From positions 1-8,189 of the forward strand of contig DOVB01000119.1 of assembly GCA_003520285.1 (NCBI GenBank): 8,189 nt of DNA, read 5' to 3'. A program made the position numbers and the translations under genes. How positions within the stretch are numbered: position 1 is the first letter of the stretch; every line of letters starts with the position of its first letter. The notes under the pieces are model-generated. The model had not been told where the DNA came from, did no database searches, and was given only the letters and a program-made list of their open reading frames with translations. This DNA is from Halieaceae bacterium. Lineage in GTDB: Bacteria > Pseudomonadota > Gammaproteobacteria > Pseudomonadales > Halieaceae. Below are positions 1 through 7,155 of this stretch, piece after piece.

Positions 1-576
1 TTCGAAATCAAGCGTTTCGGGCACGTCGAGGCGTGCATGTAACAATCGATACACCGGCTGAATGAGCTCTTCACCGTCACTGGTCTTCAGAAATGCGTCG
101 ATCTCGGCGGCGTTGATCTCGATCCGCTGATTGACATTACCGGACTGGACCCGCTGAATGATCATTTCACGACCAATGTTGTCGCGCAGATCCGCGTAGG
201 ATCCCCCCGAGGCCTCGAGTTGAGCGATAAACTGCTCAGGCGTTAGACCATTTTGACCCGCTAACCGCCCAATGGCGGTTGCCATTTGTTGTTCTTCGAT
301 GCGAATCCCATAGCGTGAGCCCATTTGCAGCTGGATACTCTCTAGAATGAGTCGATCAAGGGTCTGACGAATCAGCACATCTTCCGGTGGTGCTTCGACA
401 TTGCGCAGGGCAATATTATTCTTAACCGCTGTGAGTCGCTCTTGCAGCTCGCTATCCATAATGACATCGTCATCAACCACTGCGATAACTTTGTCTAATA
501 TCTCGACCGCGCCAAACGCGACCGGAATGGCGCAGCTCAGCACTAAACTGCTGACAATGCTAATAACTCGTTTCAT
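1..576 (-). CDS. surA: Periplasmic chaperone / peptidyl-prolyl isomerase SurA (N-terminal part, cut by window edge)
   Basis: SurA binds unfolded outer-membrane proteins in the periplasm and passes them to the BAM machinery; LptD is one of its known clients. The 192 codons visible run open to the left edge, so the C-terminal end and the parvulin domains are missing. The start is ATG at 576, preceded by AGAGG five bases upstream. Residues 1-22 look like a signal peptide (MKR, then a hydrophobic stretch) with a likely cleavage near AFG|A. The mature start EILDKVIAVVDDDVIMDSEL matches the SurA N-terminus (E. coli has VDKVAAVVNNGVVLESD). Residues about 66-175 match the helical chaperone domain (LIRQTLDRLILESIQLQMG, then ADLRDNIGREMIIQRV). 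Residues 176-181 (YRLLHA) begin the first parvulin domain. The gene follows lptD with a 17-base overlap, a conserved pairing that supports the call. An oddity is Cys15 in a lipobox-like context inside the signal peptide. Confidence 0.95.
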   Translation of the reverse strand, partial: MKRVISIVSSLVLSCAIPVAFGAVEILDKVIAVVDDDVIMDSELQERLTAVKNNIALRNVEAPPEDVLIRQTLDRLILESIQLQMGSRYGIRIEEQQMATAIGRLAGQNGLTPEQFIAQLEASGGSYADLRDNIGREMIIQRVQSGNVNQRIEINAAEIDAFLKTSDGEELIQPVYRLLHARLDVPETLDFE

Positions 577-3070
577 TGAAACCTCTAATTAATTCATTCA
601 GTGTCGCATCGATCGATTGACCGAAGCCACCTAAGCCTTTTAGTGAGACTTCTATTTGCGTCTGTTGTTCCGTTCGCCAGCTGGATTCATCTTGGAAATA
701 GAATCCGTTCGGCGCACTTTCATATTGGCTGTGAACCACTCTTACCCGAACGCAACAGCTCTCGTACTCAAGCCCAACTAGCGCTTCAAGAGGGGCATTG
801 TGCCGCGTGTCTACATTGGCCGCAATTAAAAAGCGCAGGTTGTCTCGCAGGCGGTAGGCACTTGATAAATGCCATTGTTCTGTGTTTCTGCGGTGCTCGT
901 TCTTAGAGTATCCCAAGGCGATACTGGAATCGTCAGTGTTACGCCATTGCAGGTGTGCAAACTGGTTGAGCACAGCACCTGACTCCGCGTCACCCACCAA
1001 GTCGAGAGACGCACTTAATCCAGGTTCCCAGGTGGCTTTTGCATGCAGCCCGATAAAATCAGTGCCTCGGTAGAGCGGCTGGGCACTGACCGAACTCGCA
1101 TCTAATGGATCGAGCAGTTTCAAATAGGCCAATTGTCCTTGCAGTTGCCACTCAGCAGTCGTGTGATCAAGGTCGAGTGCTAGCGTCACTCGATGCTCTT
1201 GGCTGAGTCGATCGTTGCTGCTGACCAAGCGATCACGCAACCAGCTTCGCGTCGTGATGGCATACGCTTTAGTGTCGAACAGCGGGGTCTCAAGAGAGCG
1301 CTCTTCGTCGCTGTGAACATAATACATTCTGGGTTGGAGCGAGGTGTGGCCAGATTCATGATCTAGCACAATGCTGCCATCAAGCACCCATCTTTGGCCT
1401 GAATTCGTATCATAATCAAGGCGCTGGATTGAGCCCGAATCGAAGCTATAGCGGAGTGATTGGCGACTTCCTTGCAGGCTTATGAATCCCGATTGCCAGC
1501 GTTTCTCGAGACCAAGTCCCGCCTCGCTGTACCAGCGCGAACCCTGCAGTTGCGTTGGATCCTGGTGCGAGAATTGAGTGTATTGAGTCGCTAAGATGGG
1601 TTGCAGCATTCCCTCTTGGGCTCGATAGCGCAGATCAAGTTGTGGCTCGATGGCGTAGCCGTTCTCAAAATCTAAGGCTAGGGCGTCAAGCTTCCGGGCC
1701 GCCAGTCGTGCGCTGAGGTGCTCAGTTTCGAATTGAAGGTAACCCTCTTTCGCTAATTGGTCCTGATAGCGGCTGGTAATTTTGCTGGCATCGATATCCC
1801 GAAGATAGTTTGGGTCGCTAACGGCATCAATGGTGAGGCTCGACGACCAGAAATCGTTATATTGCGCTTCTTGATCAAGGGCCAGATGCCAGCGGTTGTT
1901 GCCAGCGGCTTGGCCCGCTGTGCCCAGGTTATCGTTGTCGAGATAGCCGATTTCTGCCGCCCACTCATCACCGCGTTGGCCTAAGTAGCGCATGGCCAGT
2001 TGTTGGTGCAGGCCTCTTTCTTGCAGCAAGGTCGGTGTGTAGAGCAGGTCATAATTGGGTGCCAAATTCAGATAGAAAGGCTGCGATATCGTTGCGCCAT
2101 TGACTGAGTCATTGCTGATACTGGGCCACAACAGGCCAGATTTTCTCTGGTCACCTACCGGAAAACTAAATCGTGGCAGGAGCAGCACGGTGGTATCTTT
2201 GACCCGAAGCTGGGCGCCATCCGCTGTCCCCATGCCGCTGTTGGTTTCCACTACGAACTGATCGGCGTGAATCGCCCAGGTCTCATCGTCGGGAGCGCAG
2301 TAGCTCAAACTGCCGCCATTGATGGTGACTCGGCCATCGGATGCCTGTTGCAAGGTCTTGGCCGACCCGTGAAGGCCTTGTTCGTGCAAAACAAAACTGG
2401 CATCGCTTAATAGCGCTGATTGATTGGCACGCGCCATCACGGCACTACTGCCCACCAACAGTAAGCCCGGTTCGCGGATTTGTATATTGCCGGTAAGGTC
2501 AAGGGTATCGCTGTCCGACTCGATACTAATCTGATCTGCTCGAATCTCTCGGTTTGCCTGGGTGAGTCGCACGTTGCCGGTTAAGATAGAGCCGGTGGCA
2601 GTCGATTCTGATTGATCGGCACTGGCTCGGATGTCATCTGAATCATTGGGTTCAGCAGTCGCTACTGCGGGCGCAATGAATTGGCCCTGGCAAAGAACAC
2701 AGTTACGTGTGCGCTGCTCAGGCGATAGGGTTTCGATCGGCCGCCAATCGAGTTCTGCAGCTTGGAGCGATTGCGTCTCGGCCAACTGAGCAATTGGGCG
2801 GCTATTCGCTTTGGTTGAATCCTTGCTTCTCGGGGCTGACGGCTTAGGTGATCGCGGGAGACCGGAGGCAGGGTTAGCTGAGGGGGCTTCTTTAAAGGCC
2901 GCACAGGTCCAGCCTGAGTTGTCTTCCGAGGGCTGGCAACGATAAAGCGAGAGATCGGGCTGACCGGAGTCTGATGTTTGAGCGAGGGCTGATTCTGCAT
3001 TTGTGATGGCCACGAGGGCGCCTGTTAGAGCAGCACAAAGCGCATATTTCAGTGATCCGTTCAACACCAT
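560..3070 (-). CDS. lptD: LPS-assembly outer-membrane protein LptD
   Basis: LptD is the outer-membrane barrel that, plugged by the lipoprotein LptE, inserts lipopolysaccharide into the outer leaflet at the end of the Lpt bridge. I chose ATG 3070 (836 aa); TTG 3079, in frame, would give 839 aa, and neither has a strong ribosome site. Residue numbers here use the 839 form. A signal peptide (about 4-34, ending SALAQ) is followed by a Pro/Ser/Lys-rich segment (60-95) and LDWRPIETLSPEQ (110-122). An OstA-like beta-jellyroll follows (about 165-260, GNVRLTQANREIRADQISI). The barrel begins near 280 with the family motif RFSFPVGDQRKSGLLWPS (303-320) and LNLAPNYD. C261 (in SYCAPDDETW) and the pair C775-C776 (YESCCVRV) match E. 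coli C173, C724 and C725. C127/C130 lie where E. coli has C31. C48 and C59 are extra. It is somewhat longer than E. coli LptD (784 aa), because of the N-terminal extension. surA follows immediately. Confidence 0.96.
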   Translation of the reverse strand: MVLNGSLKYALCAALTGALVAITNAESALAQTSDSGQPDLSLYRCQPSEDNSGWTCAAFKEAPSANPASGLPRSPKPSAPRSKDSTKANSRPIAQLAETQSLQAAELDWRPIETLSPEQRTRNCVLCQGQFIAPAVATAEPNDSDDIRASADQSESTATGSILTGNVRLTQANREIRADQISIESDSDTLDLTGNIQIREPGLLLVGSSAVMARANQSALLSDASFVLHEQGLHGSAKTLQQASDGRVTINGGSLSYCAPDDETWAIHADQFVVETNSGMGTADGAQLRVKDTTVLLLPRFSFPVGDQRKSGLLWPSISNDSVNGATISQPFYLNLAPNYDLLYTPTLLQERGLHQQLAMRYLGQRGDEWAAEIGYLDNDNLGTAGQAAGNNRWHLALDQEAQYNDFWSSSLTIDAVSDPNYLRDIDASKITSRYQDQLAKEGYLQFETEHLSARLAARKLDALALDFENGYAIEPQLDLRYRAQEGMLQPILATQYTQFSHQDPTQLQGSRWYSEAGLGLEKRWQSGFISLQGSRQSLRYSFDSGSIQRLDYDTNSGQRWVLDGSIVLDHESGHTSLQPRMYYVHSDEERSLETPLFDTKAYAITTRSWLRDRLVSSNDRLSQEHRVTLALDLDHTTAEWQLQGQLAYLKLLDPLDASSVSAQPLYRGTDFIGLHAKATWEPGLSASLDLVGDAESGAVLNQFAHLQWRNTDDSSIALGYSKNEHRRNTEQWHLSSAYRLRDNLRFLIAANVDTRHNAPLEALVGLEYESCCVRVRVVHSQYESAPNGFYFQDESSWRTEQQTQIEVSLKGLGGFGQSIDATLNELIRGFNETSY

Positions 3071-3104
3071 GATTGCCAATTACTATCGTCATGCTAAGGT
3101 CTGC

Positions 3105-3133
3105 ATGATAAAACAAGCGGCCTAGCTTGTCTG
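3105..3133 (-). promoter_or_regulatory. Candidate sigma-70 promoter for lptD-surA
   Basis: On the minus strand, CAGACA (3133-3128, 4 of 6 matches to TTGACA) lies 17 bases before TATCAT (3110-3105, 5 of 6 matches to TATAAT). Transcription would start near 3098, leaving a leader of about 28 bases before ATG 3070. The elements are moderate matches in a short divergent intergenic region where a promoter must exist. I see no sigma-E type GAACTT/TCTGA pair, although lptD is sigma-E controlled in E. coli. No comparably good promoter for amgK was found on the plus strand. Confidence 0.5.
3113..3130. repeat. Inverted repeat in the lptD/amgK divergent region
   Basis: ACAAGC (3113-3118) and GCTTGT (3125-3130) are perfect 6-base inverted arms separated by six bases. 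The repeat sits in the spacer between the candidate -35 and -10 of the lptD promoter, partly covering the -35, which is where a repressor could act. No known operator is recognised, and arms this short can occur by chance. Confidence 0.35.
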
Positions 3134-3142
3134 AGTTTATTT

Positions 3143-3148
3143 GAGAGA
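3143..3148 (+). promoter_or_regulatory. Ribosome binding site setting the amgK GTG start
   Basis: GAGAGA ends six bases before GTG 3155. The next in-frame ATG (3176) is preceded by acaaccaaagtagca, with no purine-rich ribosome site, so GTG 3155 is preferred. Confidence 0.5.
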
Positions 3149-3154
3149 TCAGGT

Positions 3155-4168
3155 GTGACAACAACCAAAGTAGCAATGATTGAATGGGCAGCCACTGCTC
3201 TGGGGGTGCCGCCAGCACAAGTGCGCCAGGTCGTATTGGCTGGTGATGCCAGTGCGCGCCAATACAGTCGTCTGCTGACGCCTGACGGATCTTTCATCAT
3301 CGCCGACGCGAGTGCGGAACCCGATGTCACTGCTAAAGTTGTTGCGGTGGCAGAGACCTTGCAGCGCGCCGGTGTTCGGATACCGACCCTGATTGCGAGC
3401 GACCAAGCAGCAGGACTATCGCTCCAAGAAGACGCCGGGGATCAGGTATTACTGAGTGATTTAACGGCTGAGTCAGTTGATTATTGGTACACCAAAGCGA
3501 TGCCCGCACTCCGAGCGCTGGCGGGTGCAGACACCGAAGCATCGAACTTGCCACAGTATGATCGGGACACTTTGCAGTCTGAGTTGGATGTGTGTCCGCA
3601 GTGGTTTTTGCGGGGTTTGCTTGATTTGAGCTTGGATACAGAATTTACGCTTGCCCAAACGCGGTTACATGAATTCTTGATCGTACAGGCGCTAGAACAA
3701 CCGCGAGTTCTGGTGCATCGCGATTTTCATTCGCGCAATCTAATGATTCGTGATGCCGACCTCGTGGTGATTGATTTTCAAGATGCCCTAATCGGACCAC
3801 TCTGTTATGACTGGGTCTCATTGTTTAAGGATTGTTACTGTCGTTGGCCGCGGCCGCGGGTCCTTCAGTGGTTGCGAACACTGCACGATAGCTTGCCCGA
3901 GCGATCGCAAGCGGGCAGTGATACGATTCTTGTGCAGTGGTTTGACTGGATAGGTTTGCAGCGTCATTTAAAAGTTTTAGGCGTCTTTGCCCGATTGCAT
4001 CTAAGAGACGGTAAGTCGCAGTATTTGGGCGATTTGCCGCGAGTGCTTGCGTATATCGACGAGGTGTTCTCGCTGTACGCCGACCATTCAGAGATTGCGC
4101 CATTTATCGCTTGTTGGCGCCGCGTGGTAGAGCCTGCGCTCATGCAACAAGCATGGTACGTCCGATGA
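3155..4168 (+). CDS. amgK: N-acetylmuramate/N-acetylglucosamine anomeric kinase AmgK
   Basis: AmgK phosphorylates MurNAc (and GlcNAc) at the anomeric hydroxyl with ATP in the cytoplasm, giving MurNAc-alpha-1-phosphate for MurU in the peptidoglycan-recycling route that bypasses de novo UDP-MurNAc synthesis. The 337-residue protein has the aminoglycoside-phosphotransferase (APH/choline kinase) fold signature. GDASARQYSRL (30-40) belongs to the nucleotide-binding lobe. The Brenner-type catalytic loop HRDFHSRNLM (188-197) carries the likely catalytic base D190 and metal ligand N195. DFQDA (207-211) supplies the second metal aspartate, and GPLCYDWVSLFKDCY follows, typical of this subfamily. GTG 3155 is the start; ATG 3176 is the alternative. 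The stop overlaps the murU start (ATGA at 4165-4168), and the pairing with murU beside lptD is what separates AmgK from other APH-fold kinases. Substrate is inferred from family and context. Confidence 0.92.
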   Translation: MTTTKVAMIEWAATALGVPPAQVRQVVLAGDASARQYSRLLTPDGSFIIADASAEPDVTAKVVAVAETLQRAGVRIPTLIASDQAAGLSLQEDAGDQVLLSDLTAESVDYWYTKAMPALRALAGADTEASNLPQYDRDTLQSELDVCPQWFLRGLLDLSLDTEFTLAQTRLHEFLIVQALEQPRVLVHRDFHSRNLMIRDADLVVIDFQDALIGPLCYDWVSLFKDCYCRWPRPRVLQWLRTLHDSLPERSQAGSDTILVQWFDWIGLQRHLKVLGVFARLHLRDGKSQYLGDLPRVLAYIDEVFSLYADHSEIAPFIACWRRVVEPALMQQAWYVR

Positions 4169-4854
4169 AGGTGATGATCCTGGCGGCGGGACGCGGTGAG
4201 CGGATGGGTGAGCTGACACGGGATGTACCGAAGCCGATGTTATCGCTCTTGGGTGAGCCCCTAATCGGCCACCAGCTGCAAAAGATCGCAGTGATGGGTT
4301 TTACAGATGTGGTCATCAATGTGTCTTACTTAGGCGATCAGATTCAGAATTACTGCGGTGACGGTTCACGATTCGGATTGTCGATTCAGTATTCTTACGA
4401 ACAGAATCGTCTCGAGACTGCAGGTGGCATTATTCAAGCGCTTCCAATGCTCGGTGACGCGCCTTTCTGGGTGATTAACGCCGACGTCTGGTGTGATTAT
4501 CAGCCCTTCCCATGGGTGCGACTGCCACCAGATGCGCTGGCATCACTGATCATGGTATCCAACCCCTCCCATCATCCGAGTGGTGATTTTGGGCTGAATC
4601 CCAACGGTTCACTTCGCCGCTTATTAGAAGGGGATCGGTTTGGTTTTACCTATGCCGGTATCGGGCTGTTTAGCCCTAAGCTATTTCAAGCTTGGGCGCC
4701 TGGTGCGAGGCCCTTGCGGCCAGTGCTAGAGCACGCCATTGATCAGGGTCTTGTGTTTGGCGAGCGATTCCGGGGGGCTTGGTGCGATATTGGGACTCCT
4801 GAGCGCTTACAAGACCTAGAGAAAAGCCTTTCTGAGCGTGTCAGTTGCGACTGA
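4165..4854 (+). CDS. murU: MurNAc-alpha-1-phosphate uridylyltransferase MurU
   Basis: MurU transfers UMP from UTP to MurNAc-alpha-1-phosphate, making UDP-MurNAc and pyrophosphate, the last step of MurNAc salvage before MurC. The 229-residue protein is a compact sugar-1-phosphate nucleotidyltransferase. It has the LAAGRGERM nucleotide loop (6-14) followed by the lysine of VPKPM (K23), LETAGGI (83-89), the metal aspartate in NADVW (105-109), and the C-terminal WCDIGTPERL (206-215). Length and motifs fit Pseudomonas MurU rather than the longer RmlA or GalU. ATG 4165 was chosen because MKVMILAAGRGERM aligns with the family N-terminus; an in-frame extension from TTG 4111 runs inside amgK and adds 18 residues with no family likeness. 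There is no clear ribosome site, so translation probably depends on coupling to amgK through the ATGA overlap. Confidence 0.94.
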   Translation: MKVMILAAGRGERMGELTRDVPKPMLSLLGEPLIGHQLQKIAVMGFTDVVINVSYLGDQIQNYCGDGSRFGLSIQYSYEQNRLETAGGIIQALPMLGDAPFWVINADVWCDYQPFPWVRLPPDALASLIMVSNPSHHPSGDFGLNPNGSLRRLLEGDRFGFTYAGIGLFSPKLFQAWAPGARPLRPVLEHAIDQGLVFGERFRGAWCDIGTPERLQDLEKSLSERVSCD

Positions 4855-4858
4855 ACGC
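4836..4858 (+). other. Hairpin spanning the murU stop codon
   Basis: GCGT (4836-4839) and TCAGT (4841-4845) pair with ACTGA (4850-4854) and ACGC (4855-4858), leaving one bulged G and a TGCG loop: nine base pairs over the end of murU. The nearest T-run (4871-4875) is about 12 bases after the stem, too far for a standard intrinsic terminator. It could be a weak attenuating or mRNA-end-protecting structure, or chance. Confidence 0.35.
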
Positions 4859-4882
4859 GGTAAACTAAGGTTTTTCGTGTGT

Positions 4883-4889
4883 GGGGTGA
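4883..4889 (+). promoter_or_regulatory. Ribosome binding site for the TTG start of rpe
   Basis: GGGGTGA ends three bases before TTG 4893 and matches the GGTGA end of the Shine-Dalgarno consensus. Its last three bases are also an in-frame stop (TGA 4887-4889), so rpe cannot begin further upstream. This supports TTG 4893. Confidence 0.55.
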
Positions 4890-4892
4890 ATT

Positions 4893-5561
4893 TTGGAACC
4901 TTTTTTGATCGCACCGTCGATTCTGTCAGCCGATTTTGCCCGCCTTGGCGAGGAAGTCGATGCCGTATTAGCAGCCGGCGCTGATGTCGTTCACTTCGAT
5001 GTCATGGACAACCACTACGTGCCCAATCTCACTATTGGGCCCATGGTTTGCAAGGCACTCCGCAACTATGGCATCACTGCGCCAATAGATGTGCATTTAA
5101 TGGTCAGCCCTGTCGATGATCTCATCAAGCAGTTCGCAGATGCTGGGGCCAGTTATATTACGTTTCATCCAGATGCTTCTATTCATGTCGATCGCTCGCT
5201 CAGTGCGATACGGGCCGCTGGCTGTAAAGCAGGTTTAGTGCTTAATCCTCATGTGAATCCCGACTGCCTGCGCTATGTCATGGATAAGCTGGATCTGGTG
5301 TTGCTGATGTCAGTTAACCCCGGGTTTGGTGGCCAATCATTTATTCCTTCGACCCTCGACAAGTGTGCTGAGGTGAGACAGCTGATTGATGATTCCGGGT
5401 TTGATATTCGCTTAGAAGTCGATGGCGGGGTATCGGCAGCTAATATCGCCGACATCGCCAGAGCTGGCGCTGATATGTTCGTCGCTGGATCTGCTATTTT
5501 TAATGCGCCTGATTACGCGGCCGCAATTGCTGACATGCGGTTGGCTTTGGCAAACCGATGA
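4893..5561 (+). CDS. rpe: Ribulose-phosphate 3-epimerase
   Basis: Rpe interconverts D-ribulose 5-phosphate and D-xylulose 5-phosphate in the non-oxidative pentose phosphate pathway. The 222-residue protein spans the whole TIM barrel and is very close to E. coli Rpe ([46 protein letters not shown]). The metal and catalytic residues are present: H34, D36, H68 and D177, with D36 and D177 the acid/base pair. The phosphate-binding LEVDGGV and AGSAIF motifs are intact. The start is TTG 4893, since an in-frame TGA lies just upstream and the next residues align with the family start. The gene lies 38 bases after murU and its stop overlaps the trpE start (ATGA). Pentose phosphates also feed PRPP used by TrpD, which fits the neighbourhood. 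In Pseudomonas and E. coli gph follows rpe; it is absent here. Confidence 0.97.
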   Translation: MEPFLIAPSILSADFARLGEEVDAVLAAGADVVHFDVMDNHYVPNLTIGPMVCKALRNYGITAPIDVHLMVSPVDDLIKQFADAGASYITFHPDASIHVDRSLSAIRAAGCKAGLVLNPHVNPDCLRYVMDKLDLVLLMSVNPGFGGQSFIPSTLDKCAEVRQLIDDSGFDIRLEVDGGVSAANIADIARAGADMFVAGSAIFNAPDYAAAIADMRLALANR

Positions 5562-7057
5562 CTGAGATTGTATCGCCTATTAGCCGCGCGCAATTTGACC
5601 GGTTTTGCCTCGAGGGTTATCAGCGAGTCCCTGTGGCAGCCACTTATCTGGCAGATATGGAAACTCCCTTAACGGCTTATTTAAAGCTGGCACAAGGGCC
5701 GTACTCTTATTTGTTCGAATCGGTTCAGGGCGGCGAGAAATGGGGTCGCTATTCTATTATTGGGTTGCCTTGTAAACACCGTTTGGTGGTGCGCAACGAG
5801 CAGATCGAAGAATACAGAGATGACGCTGTGCTCAGGCAGTGGACCTCGGCGGATCCCTTGGCGGATATTGATCAGTTCAGGTTGCAATTCAAGAGCGCGC
5901 CCGTCTCCGGTCTGCCTGTTTTTCATGGCGGTCTGGTAGGCTACTTCGGCTACGATACCGTGCGCTACGTCGAGAAGCGACTGGGGTCGTCGGTCCCCCA
6001 AGATGATATGGGCAACCCCGATATTTTGCTGATGGTTTCAGAAGAGGTGCTGGTATTTGATAACCTGGCTGGCACTCTGACCGTCATTGTTAACGTCGAT
6101 ACAGCCTGCGACGATGCCTATGATCAAGCTTTAGGGCGACTGAGTGAGATCGAGGGGCGTCTCCCGAGCGAGCTGCCAGTGCTGCCCCCAATCCGGTTGC
6201 GGCCAGAGCAGGCCGACGATAGCGAACGCAGCGCCAACTTCAGTTTCTCGAGGCAAGAGTTCGAGGCTGCCGTACGCAAGATTAAGAGTTATGTGTTAGC
6301 CGGTGATGTGATGCAAGTCGTCCCTTCCCAGCGCATGAATCTGCCATTCGAAGAGCCGCCTATCAATTTATATCGAGCGCTTCGTAATTTGAATCCGTCA
6401 CCGTATATGTACTTTTTAGATCTCGATGATTTTTATATCGTCGGCTCGTCTCCCGAGATTCTGGCTCGTGTTGAAGATCAAGAGGTCACGGTGAAGCCTA
6501 TGGCTGGCACCCGTAAACGAGGGCTTACCGAGTTAGAAGATCTCGCCATGGAAGAAGAGCTTCGGAATGATCCTAAAGAGATTGCAGAGCACCTGATGCT
6601 GATCGATCTGGGTCGCAATGACGTCGGCAGAATTGCTCAGACCGGTTCGGTGCAATTGCGAGACAACATGGTGATAGAGCGCTACAGTCATGTGATGCAT
6701 ATTATCTCTAGCGTCACCGGCACTCTGAAAGAGGGGCTCTCTCCCATCGATGTCTTACGTGCGACTTTGCCTGCTGGGACCTTGTCGGGGGCACCCAAGG
6801 TGCGCGCAATGGAAATTATTGACGAACTAGAACCCGTCAAGCGAGGCGTCTATGGTGGCGCGGTAGGGTATCTGGCGTGGTCTGGTGACATGGATACTGC
6901 AATTGCGATCCGCACTGCGGTGATTAAGAATAAGACGCTCTATATCCAAGCGGGTGCGGGTGTGGTGGCAGACTCGGTGCCCGAGTTAGAGTGGAAAGAA
7001 ACTCTGAACAAGGCGCGCGCCATGCTCCGTGCTGCGTCGATGGCCTCGGTGAAATAA
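5558..7057 (+). CDS. trpE: Anthranilate synthase component I
   Basis: TrpE makes anthranilate from chorismate with ammonia supplied by the TrpG amidotransferase subunit, the first committed step of tryptophan synthesis. The 499 residues cover the N-terminal regulatory domain (about 20-175) and the chorismate-binding domain (about 230-495). LFES (52-55) followed by [12 protein letters not shown] is the tryptophan feedback site, normally LLES. Catalytic-domain motifs are all present: [11 protein letters not shown] (249-259), PMAGTRKRG (314-322), [22 protein letters not shown] (334-355), ERYSHVMHI (374-382), [11 protein letters not shown] (404-414) and ETLNKA (481-486). The tail lacks a fused glutaminase, which is encoded by trpG downstream. 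PMAGTRKRG and overall likeness favour TrpE over PabB. ATG 5558 overlaps the rpe stop and has no clear ribosome site, suggesting coupled translation. Confidence 0.96.
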   Translation: MTEIVSPISRAQFDRFCLEGYQRVPVAATYLADMETPLTAYLKLAQGPYSYLFESVQGGEKWGRYSIIGLPCKHRLVVRNEQIEEYRDDAVLRQWTSADPLADIDQFRLQFKSAPVSGLPVFHGGLVGYFGYDTVRYVEKRLGSSVPQDDMGNPDILLMVSEEVLVFDNLAGTLTVIVNVDTACDDAYDQALGRLSEIEGRLPSELPVLPPIRLRPEQADDSERSANFSFSRQEFEAAVRKIKSYVLAGDVMQVVPSQRMNLPFEEPPINLYRALRNLNPSPYMYFLDLDDFYIVGSSPEILARVEDQEVTVKPMAGTRKRGLTELEDLAMEEELRNDPKEIAEHLMLIDLGRNDVGRIAQTGSVQLRDNMVIERYSHVMHIISSVTGTLKEGLSPIDVLRATLPAGTLSGAPKVRAMEIIDELEPVKRGVYGGAVGYLAWSGDMDTAIAIRTAVIKNKTLYIQAGAGVVADSVPELEWKETLNKARAMLRAASMASVK

Positions 7058-7095
7058 ACCGCTACCATAGATTCAATACTGATGTGAAACGGGCT

Positions 7096-7149
7096 GCCCT
7101 CAGGGGGTGGCTCGCTCGGTTAAGGCCCCGCTCCGCAAGCGGTGTGGCC
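7096..7149 (+). other. Two GC-rich hairpins in the trpE-trpG gap
   Basis: The 112 bases between trpE and trpG hold no supportable gene. A first hairpin pairs GCC (7096-7098) with GGC (7109-7111) and CTC (7099-7101) with GGG (7105-7107), with a bulged T. A second pairs GGCC (7124-7127) with GGCC (7146-7149) and CCGCT (7128-7132) with AGCGG (7138-7142), with a TGT bulge and a CCGCA loop. No T-run follows, so they are not intrinsic terminators. No Trp-codon leader peptide is present. Confidence 0.4.
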
Positions 7150-7155
7150 ATGTTT

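Noticed and set aside
601..906. Open frame of 101 codons on the plus strand, antisense to lptD
   Set aside because: It lies wholly within the lptD C-terminal coding region, has a Cys/His/Arg-rich composition typical of shadow frames, and resembles no family I know.
3033..3037. Cys15 of the LptD signal peptide as a lipoprotein site
   Set aside because: The context YALC lacks a small residue at -1, the Cys is in the middle of the hydrophobic core, and LptD is an outer-membrane barrel, with LptE as its lipoprotein partner.
2662..3218. Overlapping minus-strand open frames of 112 and 108 codons around the lptD start
   Set aside because: They are alternative frames over the lptD signal peptide and N-terminus; the lptD frame carries the recognisable signal peptide and conserved motifs.
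4111..4164. Longer murU start at TTG 4111
   Set aside because: The extra 18 residues overlap amgK, show no family likeness, and the ATG at 4165 matches the conserved nucleotidyltransferase N-terminus.
7124..7149. Hairpin before trpG as an intrinsic terminator
   Set aside because: The stem is bulged and followed by ATGTTTAGG with no T-run.
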